In this document: positions 25,392-34,250 of the stretch, one piece after another
How positions within the stretch are numbered: the first letter of the stretch is position 1
How the letters are laid out: every line of letters starts with the position of its first letter
From: Deltaproteobacteria bacterium
GTDB taxonomy: Bacteria > Myxococcota_A > UBA9160 > SMWR01
Direction of reading: 5' to 3'
NCBI GenBank assembly: GCA_019310425.1
Contig: JAFDEI010000005.1
Span: 1-51,978 of the forward strand
Length of the DNA: 51,978 nucleotides
Notes under the pieces: model-generated
What the model was told of the DNA's origin: nothing
Database searches by the model: none
The model's input: only the letters and a program-made list of their open reading frames with translations
Translations under genes and position numbers: made by a program

Positions 25392-26858
25392 TCATGCGTG
25401 GCCCACTTGGTTGGGAACCCAGGTTCCGTGAAAATCGGCTGGGATGTGGTGGTCGAGTCGTGCCTGCGCGATCGGCCCATCGCCGACATGCTGGGCATCG
25501 AGCACGATCAGGCGACTGGTGTGCGACGCCTGATTGTAGGCGAGGCCGACCAGATAACCGTCGCCTTCTTCGGCTTCGGGGCTGCGCGGCGCGAACAGTG
25601 TCTCGGAGGTGAATTCGCCGTCGGGAAACCAGAAAACATCTTCTTTTCCGGTTTCGAAGTCGATGTGAGCGATTGCGAAGTTCATGTTCTCGTTCACCGA
25701 GAGGCCGTAGAGGTGTCGGTTGCGCTCGCCCGCGACCCTCCGGTCGGTCTGGCCGAACTCGAGCCCGATGTCGCACAGGCGCTGCTTGCTGATTTCGTCG
25801 CTGCCGTGCGGAATGCGCACGCGGGTGACCTCACCGCAGATGGGCGGCTTGTCGATGTCGGCGACGTTCGTCGCGAGCGCAGACGAATCCGGGTACGCCA
25901 TCAGGTCCACCGATACCGCATCGGGTTCGTCGAAGCCGGCCGCGAAGTGGATCTGGAAGAATGGATCGACCTTGAAGCGCCGGACCTTCGCGGGTTCGTC
26001 GATCGGGACCACGATGACCTCGGTGCCGGCATCCGGGTTCCACTGGAACAGATCGGAGAAGCCGCCGATCGACAGTACCGCGCGCCACATCACGAGTTGC
26101 ATCGGCGACACCAGGAAGACCAGGTGATCGCGGGTGGCCATGAAGTCGTGGAGCATCACCGGGTGTTCCAGCGGGACTTCGACCATGCAGCGCGCGGCGC
26201 CTTCCCACGGCAAGGCGTAGACCGCGAAGCTCGTGGTCCGGCCGAAGCGCAGGCCGTGGTTGTAGGTCGTTCGGCGCGCCGGGACTGAATGCGGGTGAGC
26301 GGAGAAAGCGCTCTGGATCACGCCTCCGAACGAGGTCTCACCGATGGTTTCGAGTTCGCGGTCGAATGCGGTCGGCTTGGCATTCTCCATCAACGCGTAC
26401 AGGCCGTCGTGCCACTCGAGCACTGCGGTGTTGCCGGTGTTCTTGAAACGGCCGCGGAGATTGTTGGCCAGCTGCCGCGGCCAGGAGACGGCGGTCTGGA
26501 ACAGCGCGCGCCCGGCGCGTTCTTCCTCGACGTAGCCTGCGCTTCGCAGCAGGCGGTGCGCTCCGGCGACCTTGCCGTCGCCGATTCGAAAGGCGCTGAT
26601 TGCGCCGTCACCCTCGAAGACGTGGCCGTAGGGACTGCCGAAGCGCTGGCTGAGCGCGGGGCCGGCGCGGTAGAGGGTGCCGTTCAATTCGGCCGGTAAC
26701 CGGCCCTCGATCTCGAGCGACTCGAAGCCGTGCTCGCGGGTCAGGTCGGACCAGTAGGATGACGTCCGGGCGCCCATCCGGGCAGGATGGACGTTGCGGT
26801 TCCTGCGCAGCGGGGACTGGAAGCTCACGAAATGGCTCTCCACGAATTTCGACGCCAC
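25392..26858 (-). CDS. Carotenoid oxygenase (RPE65/CCD) family protein
   Basis: A 488-residue non-haem iron dioxygenase of the carotenoid cleavage/lignostilbene family. The four iron-ligand histidines appear at about 188 (SAHPH), 237 (MLHDF), 304 (FQIHFAAGF) and 477 (DFHGTW), each in its expected context. The N-terminus has the LPAELNGTLYRAGP and HVFEGDGAI signatures. Such enzymes cleave a C=C bond of apocarotenoids or stilbenes with O2. The start is unsure: GTG at 26858 and ATG at 26777 both lack a good ribosome site. Pairing with a ketosteroid isomerase is unusual and raises the question of a steroid/terpenoid substrate. Confidence 0.88.
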   Translation of the reverse strand: MASKFVESHFVSFQSPLRRNRNVHPARMGARTSSYWSDLTREHGFESLEIEGRLPAELNGTLYRAGPALSQRFGSPYGHVFEGDGAISAFRIGDGKVAGAHRLLRSAGYVEEERAGRALFQTAVSWPRQLANNLRGRFKNTGNTAVLEWHDGLYALMENAKPTAFDRELETIGETSFGGVIQSAFSAHPHSVPARRTTYNHGLRFGRTTSFAVYALPWEGAARCMVEVPLEHPVMLHDFMATRDHLVFLVSPMQLVMWRAVLSIGGFSDLFQWNPDAGTEVIVVPIDEPAKVRRFKVDPFFQIHFAAGFDEPDAVSVDLMAYPDSSALATNVADIDKPPICGEVTRVRIPHGSDEISKQRLCDIGLEFGQTDRRVAGERNRHLYGLSVNENMNFAIAHIDFETGKEDVFWFPDGEFTSETLFAPRSPEAEEGDGYLVGLAYNQASHTSRLIVLDAQHVGDGPIAQARLDHHIPADFHGTWVPNQVGHA

Positions 26859-26986
26859 GAATCAATTTATCAGAATGCGGTTTCTCACCAAAGTCGCCAT
26901 GTCGGATCGGCGTCGATTCATTGGGAATCACGTTCGTCGCCGTCTCCGCGCTTGCCGCGCCCTCGCGTCGCTGCCAAGCTACGAGC

Positions 26987-27586
26987 ATGGAAAGGGCCCG
27001 ACACGCGATCGCAGCCGACATTCCGCAGCTCACCGCCACGCTTGCAGAAGCATTCGTCGACGACCCACTGACGAGCTGGATCTTTCCAGACCCGGCGATG
27101 CGTCCACATCAGCTGCAATCGTGGATGCGGCTCACGGTTGAAATGGGTCTCACGCGGGGGCATCTCTACACAGCGGGCGGAAATCGTGCCGCCGCAATCT
27201 GGTCGCCGCCCGATGTGACGCTATTCGATGAAATCTGGGGTGCGCGTCTCGCTCAGCTGCTCACGAAAGAACTCGGTGACCGCGCGGGCGAGGTGCTCCA
27301 GGGCCTCGCTCGCGCGCTCGCGTCGCAGCCCGACGACGAGCCGCACTTCTACCTGTTTACCCTCGGTACCCACCCCGAGCAGCAAGGCAGTGGATTGGGT
27401 GCGCGGGTCGTCGAGCCGGTGCTCGCGATCTGCGACGAGCAGGGGCTGCCCGCCCACCTCGAATCGTCGAATGAGCGGAATCTGTCGTTCTACCGGCGCC
27501 ACGGCTTCGAAGTCCTGAGCGAGATCTCCGTGGCCGAAGATGGACCGATCCTGCGGCCAATGCGGCGCGAGCCGCATTCGAGCTGA
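26987..27586 (+). CDS. GNAT-family N-acetyltransferase
   Basis: A 199-residue GCN5-related acetyltransferase. The acetyl-CoA motif A is LFTLGTHPEQQGSGLGARVVEPV (Q/R-x-x-G-x-G/A). It is followed by LESSNERNLSFYRRHGFEV, a standard motif B. The N-terminus has an AEAFVDDPLTSWIFPDPAMR stretch found in many uncharacterised GNATs, some of which have been linked to toxin or antibiotic acetylation. It diverges from the carotenoid oxygenase gene. The last 23 bases, including TGA, are repeated just after the gene. Confidence 0.85.
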   Translation: MERARHAIAADIPQLTATLAEAFVDDPLTSWIFPDPAMRPHQLQSWMRLTVEMGLTRGHLYTAGGNRAAAIWSPPDVTLFDEIWGARLAQLLTKELGDRAGEVLQGLARALASQPDDEPHFYLFTLGTHPEQQGSGLGARVVEPVLAICDEQGLPAHLESSNERNLSFYRRHGFEVLSEISVAEDGPILRPMRREPHSS

Positions 27587-27615
27587 CCAGGCGCGAGCCG
27601 CATTCGAGCTGACCC
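27564..27615. repeat. 26-bp tandem duplication over a gene end
   Basis: Two copies in direct tandem (27564-27589 and 27590-27615), differing in one base. The first contains the last codons and the TGA of the GNAT gene; the second repeats them downstream. It looks like a recent slippage or recombination duplication, with no effect on the protein because the first stop is used. Confidence 0.8.
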
Positions 27616-27657
27616 GAGCGCGGCCCCGCATCCCCGCTGATGCAAGCTCGTCGGGAT

Positions 27658-27939
27658 TCAGATCTCCTCGATCAGAATGACCTCGGGTGGACCGTCCATC
27701 AGCGCCATGAATTCCCCGGCCTTCGCTCCGAGGTTCTTGCCGTGCTCGGCGAAGGCTTCGTCGCTCTCATACTTCTCGTAGACGACGATCGAAAGCGGGT
27801 CGTCGCGGCGTTGGTGGACCACATAGGCCAGGGTTCCGGGTTCGCTTGCAAGCGTCGATTTCGCGAGGTCTCGGAGGAATGTCAATGCATTATCGAGCTG
27901 ATCTTCTTTCAGTTTGAGGTTCGCAACTACGGACGGCAT
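27658..27939 (-). CDS. Putative quinol monooxygenase / ABM family protein
   Basis: A 93-residue ABM (YgiN-like) single domain. NLKLKEDQLDNALTFLRDLAKSTLASEPGTLAYVVHQ is the typical strand-helix-strand start, then VVYEKYESDEAFAEHGKNLGAK with the conserved His. Such proteins form dimers and oxidise quinols or act as stress-related monooxygenases. There are two consecutive ATGs; the one at 27939 lies 7 bases from AGGAG and is preferred over 27942. It converges with the GNAT gene and diverges from the HAD gene at 28057. Confidence 0.82.
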   Translation of the reverse strand: MPSVVANLKLKEDQLDNALTFLRDLAKSTLASEPGTLAYVVHQRRDDPLSIVVYEKYESDEAFAEHGKNLGAKAGEFMALMDGPPEVILIEEI

Positions 27940-28056
27940 CATTTGTCTCCTGTTTGGTTTCGGGTGGGGTCCCATTCTGCCCGACGCCGCCCCGCGATGC
28001 CAAGAGTCGGCTGCACTTCTTGGCGCCGGGAGATTTCGGCGGCTAGCCTCCGCGCC

Positions 28057-28806
28057 GTGAAGAGCAATGTACGGGCAGTATTCTTCGATTTGGGCGGAAC
28101 GTTGTTCAGCAACATCCAGATTCCGCGGGTGTGCACGCCGGCGCTCGTCGCAGCGGCAGAGAGACTCGGCATCGAGAGCGGGCTGGCCGGGATCGGCAAG
28201 GCGTTCGTGGAGGCCACGCAGAAGGTCAACGGGGCCTATATGAAGCGCCCCTACTACCTGCACCGCGATCTTTTCGTCGACACTGCGCGGGAGCTTCTCG
28301 TCATCCTGGGCCGCGACGAAGACCCCGACTTCAACGTATGGTTCTACACCGCTCAACGAGACTTGATGGTCGATGGGATCGAGCTGCGCGAGGACTGCCT
28401 CGCAACGCTTGCAGAGCTGCGCAAGCGCGGCTTTCTGCTTTCGGTCGTATCCAACATCGACCACGACTTTCTCGACCCGATGATCGTCAACTTCGGCATC
28501 GAGTCGTACTTCGATCACTTCGTGAGTTCCGAGACCGCTCGGTCGTGCAAGCCCGACGCGGGAATCTTCCGAACCGCACTCGAACGCGTCGACTGCAGCC
28601 CTGGAGAGGCCGTTTTCGTCGGTGATTCGCGTGTTCATGACATCCACGGTGCGAGCGGCGTGGGCATGAGGTCGGTGCTGATCAGCGAACACGGCGGTGT
28701 GAGCCACCTCGACGACGAGGACTTTCAGGTCGAACCGGAGCACGTCATCGGCAGTCTGTCCGAGCTGCTCGAAATCGCCTTGCTGCAGTCCGGAGGATCA
28801 TCGTGA
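28057..28806 (+). CDS. HAD-superfamily hydrolase (HAD-IA)
   Basis: A 249-residue HAD phosphatase-type enzyme with all four motifs: I FFDLGGTLF; II SVVSNIDHDF (Ser then Asn); III KPDAGIF (Lys); IV VFVGDSRVHDIHGA. The cap is helical (class I), about residues 20-110. Probably a small-molecule phosphatase or a haloacid-dehalogenase-like enzyme. Note that motif I is DLGGT rather than DxDxT; the second acidic residue is absent, seen in some HAD-IA members. GTG at 28057 has no strong ribosome site. The stop overlaps the GTG of the next SDR (GTGA). Confidence 0.85.
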   Translation: MKSNVRAVFFDLGGTLFSNIQIPRVCTPALVAAAERLGIESGLAGIGKAFVEATQKVNGAYMKRPYYLHRDLFVDTARELLVILGRDEDPDFNVWFYTAQRDLMVDGIELREDCLATLAELRKRGFLLSVVSNIDHDFLDPMIVNFGIESYFDHFVSSETARSCKPDAGIFRTALERVDCSPGEAVFVGDSRVHDIHGASGVGMRSVLISEHGGVSHLDDEDFQVEPEHVIGSLSELLEIALLQSGGSS

Positions 28807-29639
28807 AGAAACTCGCCGGGAAGATCGCCGTCGTCACGGGAGCGAGCCGCGGCATCGGCAAGGGGGTCGCGCTCGAGCTGGGCGCAGCGGGGGCCACCGT
28901 CTACGTCACCGCTCGAAGCGTGGTGGAAGGGGATTCGCCGTACCCCGGTACGGTCGGCGCGACGGCAGCTGAGGTGACGGAACTCGGCGGTCGCGGAATC
29001 GCGATCCAGTGCGACCACTCCGACGACGCCTCGATCATCGCGCTGTTCGAACGGGTGAAGCGCGAGCAGGGTGGCATCGACATTCTCGTGAACAATGTCT
29101 TCACCGCGCCCGAGCAGCGGATCCTGGATGGCGGGGGTTTCTGGGAGTACCCGATCGGCATCTGGGACGAGCTGATCCATGTTGGCTGCCGTTCCCACTA
29201 CGTTGCGAGCCACGAAGCCGTACCGATGATGATCGAGAAGAAGGACGGATTGATCGTCAACATCTCCTCGTTCGCAGGTGCCGCCTACGCGTTCAATCTC
29301 GCATATGGTGTCGGCAAGGCCGCAGTCGATCGTATGGCCAAGGACATGGCCTGGGAGCTGCGCGACTACGGCATCACCTGCGTTTCGATGTGGCCGGGTT
29401 GGGTGAGGACCGAGCGTCTTCTCGAACGTGAGAAGGAAGGCGCCATTCCCGTCAGCACCAAGAACGGCGAATCCCCGCGATTCACGGGTCGTGGCGTGGT
29501 CGCGATCGCGACAGATCCCAATCGCATGGAGCGCAGCGGCAAGGTGCAGATCGTGCACGAGATCGCGCGAGAGTACGGCTTCACCGACGTCGACGGCCGG
29601 CAACCCGGCTCACTCGGCGAGCAGATGGGCCTGGGCTAG
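28803..29639 (+). CDS. DHRS1-like short-chain dehydrogenase
   Basis: A 278-residue SDR close to the animal DHRS1 type. It has TGASRGIGKGVALELGAAGATVYVTAR (cofactor motif, with Arg favouring NADP), LVNNVFTAPEQRILDGGGFWE (NN motif with the unusual insertion), VNISSFAG as the Ser motif and YGVGKAAVDRMA (Tyr-x-x-x-Lys). MWPGWVRTE follows. Human DHRS1 acts on steroids and xenobiotics, so a keto-steroid or xenobiotic carbonyl substrate is plausible. GTG at 28803 overlaps the upstream HAD stop. Confidence 0.85.
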   Translation: MKKLAGKIAVVTGASRGIGKGVALELGAAGATVYVTARSVVEGDSPYPGTVGATAAEVTELGGRGIAIQCDHSDDASIIALFERVKREQGGIDILVNNVFTAPEQRILDGGGFWEYPIGIWDELIHVGCRSHYVASHEAVPMMIEKKDGLIVNISSFAGAAYAFNLAYGVGKAAVDRMAKDMAWELRDYGITCVSMWPGWVRTERLLEREKEGAIPVSTKNGESPRFTGRGVVAIATDPNRMERSGKVQIVHEIAREYGFTDVDGRQPGSLGEQMGLG

Positions 29640-29642
29640 CAG

Positions 29643-30218
29643 TCAGTCGAGGCCGCGCTTCTTAAGCTCCTGCTCGAGCCGCGCTGTGTCGCTCTCTTTC
29701 GGCTCGGCGAGCAGGCTCTCGTCGAGGTTGCCCTGGGAGTGCTGCAGCATCTTCAAACCGTCGTAGCTGATGTACTTTTCGGGGATCACTTCGAGCACGA
29801 CACGCAGCGGTGAATCGAGTCGCGACTCGAATTCGCGGGCATTCTTCTCGTCGTGCGGGCTCAGGTGATCGGCGAACTCGGGGTAGAACCAATCCTTGGT
29901 CTCGCGATCTTCGTGGATCACGCAGCGGCCCTTGATCGTGACGGTCTTCCCGGGGCCGAGTGTGGTTCCGGTGCTGGTGACGACGACCGAGCAGCGGGGA
30001 TCCCGACGGATCGCGGAGATGCGGTGGCGATTGGCGCCCGCGGTGAGCCACATCCGCCCGTTCTTCCAATAGCACGACATGATCACGCCCATCGGCCAGC
30101 CTTCGCGCGTCGCCCAGTTGAAGACGCATTCGATCTGGGTCGAAAGCAGCTTTTCTCGAACGTCGTCGTCGACCGGGTAGATCGAGACCTTCTCGTAGTT
30201 TTGCGGGGTTTCGGGCAC
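29643..30218 (-). CDS. PNPOx-like / F420-binding split-barrel oxidoreductase
   Basis: A 191-residue split beta-barrel protein of the pyridoxamine-5'-phosphate-oxidase-like family. It reads NWATREGWPMGVIMSCYWKNGRMWLTAGANRHRISAIRRDPRCSVVV, then GKTVTIKGRCVIHEDRETKDWF and the tail LRVVLEVIPEKYISYDGLKM. This layout is common in FMN- or F420-dependent reductases of actinobacteria and related groups. No catalytic assignment can be made. It converges with the DHRS1-like SDR gene with a 3-bp gap, and has an AGGAGAAC site upstream. Confidence 0.8.
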   Translation of the reverse strand: MPETPQNYEKVSIYPVDDDVREKLLSTQIECVFNWATREGWPMGVIMSCYWKNGRMWLTAGANRHRISAIRRDPRCSVVVTSTGTTLGPGKTVTIKGRCVIHEDRETKDWFYPEFADHLSPHDEKNAREFESRLDSPLRVVLEVIPEKYISYDGLKMLQHSQGNLDESLLAEPKESDTARLEQELKKRGLD

Positions 30219-30353
30219 GGGCGGTTCTCCTGATGCAGTGAAGGGGTCGCAAGCGCGGGGCTACCCAGGCGGGTCTACTCCAATCGGAGCCGCTCGGCAA
30301 TGTACCATCTGTGTCGATTCCGGTTGGCTTGTTGTCCGGGTCGTGCGCGGCGG

Positions 30354-30381
30354 TTCGACCGGTCTGTGCGCGTGGTAGTAT
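30354..30381 (+). promoter_or_regulatory. Sigma70-like promoter for the SDR-SnoaL-CoA-transferase operon
   Basis: A -35-like TTCGAC (30354-30359), a 16-bp spacer and a -10-like TAGTAT (30376-30381), about 27 bp upstream of the ATG at 30408, with GGCGAGGAG as ribosome site between. Both boxes match consensus at about 4 of 6 positions, so this is a candidate. Confidence 0.4.
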
Positions 30382-30407
30382 CCGCCGCGTTCGGCGAGGA
30401 GTGACGC

Positions 30408-31241
30408 ATGAGCGCAGCGCAGCGCGCCGGGGATCGGCAGAGCATCTTCATCACCGGCGGTGCGAGTGGGATCGGCCGCGCGACCGCGGTGCTGTTCAGC
30501 GAACGCGGTTGGTTCGTTGGCGCCTACGACGTCGACGAAGCGGGCCTTCTCTCGCTCGCAGCCGAGCTCGGCCCTTCGAACTGTCTGACGCGACGGCTCG
30601 ATGTCAGCGACAAGGCCGACTACGAGCGAGCGATGGCGGAATTCTCGGAGGCCACCGGCGGGCGTCTCGACCTGCTGTTCAACAATGCCGGCATCGGTGC
30701 CGGCGGCTGGTTCGAGGAAGTGCCGTACGACGTTGCCATGCGCGTACTCGAGGTGAACTTCATCGGCGTCATGAATGGCGCCTACGTGGCTGCACCGCTG
30801 CTCAAGCAGACTCCGAACTGCCTGTTCTTCAGTACCTCGTCATCCGCGGGAATCTTCGGCATGCCGCGCACCGGTATCTACTCGGCATCGAAGTTCGCGG
30901 TCAAGGGCTTGACCGAGGCGCTCAGCGTCGAGTTTGCTCGTTTCGGGGGGCGCGCGGCCGATGTACTGCCGGCGTTGATCGACACCCCGATTCTCGACAA
31001 GGTGCTCGACTATTCGGACGGCGAACGGCCGGGTGTCGCGATGCGCAAGACCGCCACGCCGGATGGCCCGATGCGACTGGTCCAGCCCGAAGAGGTCGCG
31101 CAGCTCGTGTGGGATGCCTACGGCTCCGACCGCGTCCACTGGTACATTCCCGAAGAGATGGAGCTGGTCGAAAAGGGGCGCGCGGGGGGTGTCGAGGGAA
31201 TGCGCGACCAGTTCAAGAAGACGATGCTGGGCGACGGCTGA
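30408..31241 (+). CDS. Short-chain dehydrogenase/reductase (SDR)
   Basis: A 277-residue SDR with TGGASGIGRATAVLFSERGW, DVDEAGL after the second strand, LFNNAGIGAGG, FFSTSSSAGIFGMPRTGIYSASKFAVKG (Ser, Tyr, Lys) and a C-terminal extension of basic/acidic residues (EEMELVEKGRAGGVEGMRDQFKKTML). It resembles the SDRs found with CoA-transferases in degradation clusters. It is first of a three-gene plus-strand set: the SnoaL-like gene follows 34 bp later, then the CoA-transferase. Confidence 0.87.
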   Translation: MSAAQRAGDRQSIFITGGASGIGRATAVLFSERGWFVGAYDVDEAGLLSLAAELGPSNCLTRRLDVSDKADYERAMAEFSEATGGRLDLLFNNAGIGAGGWFEEVPYDVAMRVLEVNFIGVMNGAYVAAPLLKQTPNCLFFSTSSSAGIFGMPRTGIYSASKFAVKGLTEALSVEFARFGGRAADVLPALIDTPILDKVLDYSDGERPGVAMRKTATPDGPMRLVQPEEVAQLVWDAYGSDRVHWYIPEEMELVEKGRAGGVEGMRDQFKKTMLGDG

Positions 31242-31275
31242 GTTTCGACCAGACGGTCGAAGGGGAGGGCACGCG

Positions 31276-31812
31276 ATGGCGGACGGAATTGCCGAGCTGA
31301 GAACTCGCCTCGACCGACTCGAGGCGACCGAAGCCTGTCGCTGCACCTTCCATGAGTATCTTCACTACCTCGATGCTGGGCTCCATGACGAACTGCTCCA
31401 GGTGTTCGCGCCGGAAGGTCGGCTCGAGGTCATGAATTTCCCGCCCAACAGTGGGGAGGACCTCCGCTTCAACGGGCGCAGCGAAATCGCGACGCTATAC
31501 GCCGGAGTCACGATGGCGACGACGCGCCACTACTCCGCGAACGTCAGCGTGAATGTGAACGCGGACGCGAGCCGCGCCGATCTGAGTGCGTATTTCCTGG
31601 CGGTGATGACCTACGGCCTGATGGGCGGGATCTACGAGCTCACCCTTGCGCCGGTCGAGAACCGATGGCGTATCGAGTCGATGCGGATCTCGAGCACCAC
31701 GGGGTGGATGATCCAGCAAGAGGCACCGCCCTTTCTCGCCAACCCGCTCGCGGCCGGAACCCTACGCGGCGGGCGTCCTGCGGTCGTCGGCGCGCCTTCC
31801 TCGCGCAGCTGA
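31276..31812 (+). CDS. SnoaL-like (NTF2-fold) protein
   Basis: A 178-residue SnoaL_4-type protein. It has the helical N-terminus ELRTRLDRLEATEACRCTFHEYLHYLDAGLHDELLQVFAPEGRLEV, then the beta region with TRHYSANVSVNV and the long final strand. Typical roles are hydratase, isomerase or ring-hydroxylating partner. The ATG at 31276 has GGGGAGGG upstream. The gene context (SDR before, CoA-transferase after) suggests a hydration/isomerisation step in the same pathway. Confidence 0.75.
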   Translation: MADGIAELRTRLDRLEATEACRCTFHEYLHYLDAGLHDELLQVFAPEGRLEVMNFPPNSGEDLRFNGRSEIATLYAGVTMATTRHYSANVSVNVNADASRADLSAYFLAVMTYGLMGGIYELTLAPVENRWRIESMRISSTTGWMIQQEAPPFLANPLAAGTLRGGRPAVVGAPSSRS

Positions 31813-31830
31813 TCCCGTCCAAAGGCGCCG

Positions 31831-34239
31831 ATGCTTTCTCCGTATCGCGTTCTCGATCTGACCGACGAAGACGGTCTGCTGTGCGGGCAGATCCTCGCCG
31901 ACCTCGGGGCCGACGTGATCCAGGTGGAGCCGCGGGAGGGTTCGAGTGCGCGTCGAGTGGGCCCCAGGCGCGCGGGCGACGAGAACGGGGTCGAGGGGTC
32001 ACTGTTCTGGGCCGCCTTCACCCGCAACAAGCGCGGGATCGCGCTCGACCTCGAATCGGACGGAGACCGCGCAACGTTGCTGCGGCTCGTAGCGGGAGCG
32101 GACTTCCTGATCGAATCCGCGCGCCCTGGTCGCATGCGTGAACTCGGCCTCGACCATGACTCGCTCGCGCGGGTCCAGCCCGGGATCGTCAGCGTGTCGA
32201 TCACGCCCTTCGGCGAAACGGGACCGAAGGCCCACTGGCATGGAAGCGATCTCACCCAGGTTGCGGCCTCCGGCTTCGGCTATCTGACGGGAGATGCGGA
32301 TGGTCCACCGACGCGGGTCTGCGTGCCGCAGGCGCACGCTCATGCAGGCGTGGATGCCGCGGTGGGTGCGCTGCTTGCGCATTTCGAGCGCAAGCGCAGC
32401 GGGCGAGGCCAGCACGTAGACATCTCGCAACAGCAGTCGCTGACGTTGGCGAACATGTTCCGCACAGTCGATGCAGCGATCGAGATGGCTCCGGCGCAGC
32501 GCGTCGCGGGTGGTCTCCAGGCGGGTGGCGTGTTGCTGCCGACGCGACATCGCACTCGCGATGGCTGGGTGGTGCTCGGCCCATCCGTCATTCCCTCGAC
32601 CGGCCACTTCATGACTCGCCTGCTCGAGTGGGTTGCAGAAGCCGGCTTCTGCGATTCCGCACTCGCGCAGGAAGAATGGGGGAAGTTCGCGGTTCGGGTT
32701 GGCTCGGGGAAATTGCCGCCGGACGCCTACGACCCCACCGAGCGAGCGCTCGACGCCTTCTTCGCGACGAAGACCAACGCCGAGGTGATGGCGGCGGCTG
32801 TCGAGCGCAAGCTCCTGATCGCTCCGGTCTTCGGGATCGATGAGATCATCGAGAGCGAGCAGTTGGCAGCGCGCGACTACGTTGCGACGGTCGTGGGCGG
32901 GGCAGGATTGGCCACCCGCTATCCGGGGCCGTTTGCAAAGTTCTCCGCGACTCCGATCCGCTATCGGATTCCAGCGCCGCGCCTCGACGAGCACGCACAG
33001 GCGTTGCGGGCTGAGTCGCAGCGGGTTCCGGCCGCGACATCTGCGGAACCTCCCGGCCGAATTCCGCTCGATGGCGTGAAGGTGCTCGACCTGTTCTGGG
33101 TGCTCGCGGGGCCCACCGGCACGCGGATGCTCGCCGACTACGGAGCGACGGTCGTGCGCGTCGAGTCGCGCAGCCATCTCGACACCTTGCGGGTAAGTCC
33201 GCCGTGGCAATTCACGCAACCCAATCTCGAAGGCGCCGCGGGCTTTCAGTCCGCGAACGCCAACAAGCTCGGCATCACGCTCGACCTCGCGAGCGACGAG
33301 TGCCGCGAGGTGATCTTCGATCTGGTCCGTTGGGCCGATGTCGTCACTGAATCGTTCGCGCCCGGCGTGATGGATTCACTCGGGATCGGCTGGGAGGTAC
33401 TCCGCGGCATCAACCCGAACGCGATCCTGGTTTCGAGCTGCCTGATGGGCCAGAGCGGACCGTGGCGCGACTTCACGGGCTTTGGTCGCCTGGCGGTTGG
33501 GATCGCGGGCTTCCAGCAGCTCGCGAGTTGGCCGGGTCGCCCGCCCGCCGGGCCGTATGGCGCCTACACGGACGCGATTTCGTCGCGCTACAACGCCCTC
33601 GCGATCCTCGCCGCACTCGAACATCGCGACCGCACCGGAGAAGCCCAGACGATCGACCTGTCGCAGACTGAAGCCGCACTGCACTTTCTCACGCCGGCCT
33701 TCCTGGACTGGACCGTCAACGGGAACGTGCAGGGCCCGGTCGGCAACGACGATCCGGACTGTTTTCCGCACGGGCTGTTTTCCACGGCCGGAGAGGACTG
33801 CTGGGTCGCGATTTCGGTTCGGCGCGAAGACGACTGGTTGGCGTTGTGTGAAGTCATTGGGCGCGCGGATCTGGTCGAACGGCGCGATGAGCGCGACGTC
33901 GTCGACGCGGCGATTGCGTCCTTTACCCGCGAGCGCACGGCCCCGGAGATCGAAGCGATGCTTCAAGCGGCGGGCATCGCCGCTCACGAGGCGCTCGACA
34001 TGCCCGGCCTGTTTGCCGACCCACAGCTCCGGCATCGAGGGCATTTCATCGAGATAGCGCACGACGTCTTTCCCACCACTACGATCGAAAGTTCGCGCTT
34101 GAAATTGTCGCAGAGTCCGGAGCGGGTCCCGGAGCGTGCGTTGTCGCTCGGGCGCGACAATACGCGCGTCCTCTCCGAGTTGCTCGGCTACTCCGGTGAG
34201 CGCATCGCGAAGCTCGGCGAGCAGGGCGTTCTCCGGTAG
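31831..34239 (+). CDS. CaiB/BaiF family III CoA-transferase, tandem double-domain protein
   Basis: An 802-residue protein made of two CoA-transferase III units in tandem (about residues 1-395 and 415-800), each with the LDL/F..G...LADLGA.V..VE start and the NK.G..LDL segment. In the second unit the usual catalytic Asp is present (YTDAISSRYNALAILAALEHR, about residue 581). In the first the matching segment reads PQAHAHAGVDAAVGALLA, so the Asp appears replaced. Double-length relatives are known (fused halves forming the interlocked dimer), and the first half may be structural. The likely reaction is CoA transfer onto a carboxylic acid such as a steroid side-chain or bile-acid-like acid. Confidence 0.87.
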   Translation: MLSPYRVLDLTDEDGLLCGQILADLGADVIQVEPREGSSARRVGPRRAGDENGVEGSLFWAAFTRNKRGIALDLESDGDRATLLRLVAGADFLIESARPGRMRELGLDHDSLARVQPGIVSVSITPFGETGPKAHWHGSDLTQVAASGFGYLTGDADGPPTRVCVPQAHAHAGVDAAVGALLAHFERKRSGRGQHVDISQQQSLTLANMFRTVDAAIEMAPAQRVAGGLQAGGVLLPTRHRTRDGWVVLGPSVIPSTGHFMTRLLEWVAEAGFCDSALAQEEWGKFAVRVGSGKLPPDAYDPTERALDAFFATKTNAEVMAAAVERKLLIAPVFGIDEIIESEQLAARDYVATVVGGAGLATRYPGPFAKFSATPIRYRIPAPRLDEHAQALRAESQRVPAATSAEPPGRIPLDGVKVLDLFWVLAGPTGTRMLADYGATVVRVESRSHLDTLRVSPPWQFTQPNLEGAAGFQSANANKLGITLDLASDECREVIFDLVRWADVVTESFAPGVMDSLGIGWEVLRGINPNAILVSSCLMGQSGPWRDFTGFGRLAVGIAGFQQLASWPGRPPAGPYGAYTDAISSRYNALAILAALEHRDRTGEAQTIDLSQTEAALHFLTPAFLDWTVNGNVQGPVGNDDPDCFPHGLFSTAGEDCWVAISVRREDDWLALCEVIGRADLVERRDERDVVDAAIASFTRERTAPEIEAMLQAAGIAAHEALDMPGLFADPQLRHRGHFIEIAHDVFPTTTIESSRLKLSQSPERVPERALSLGRDNTRVLSELLGYSGERIAKLGEQGVLR

Positions 34240-34250
34240 CGGCAGTCACT

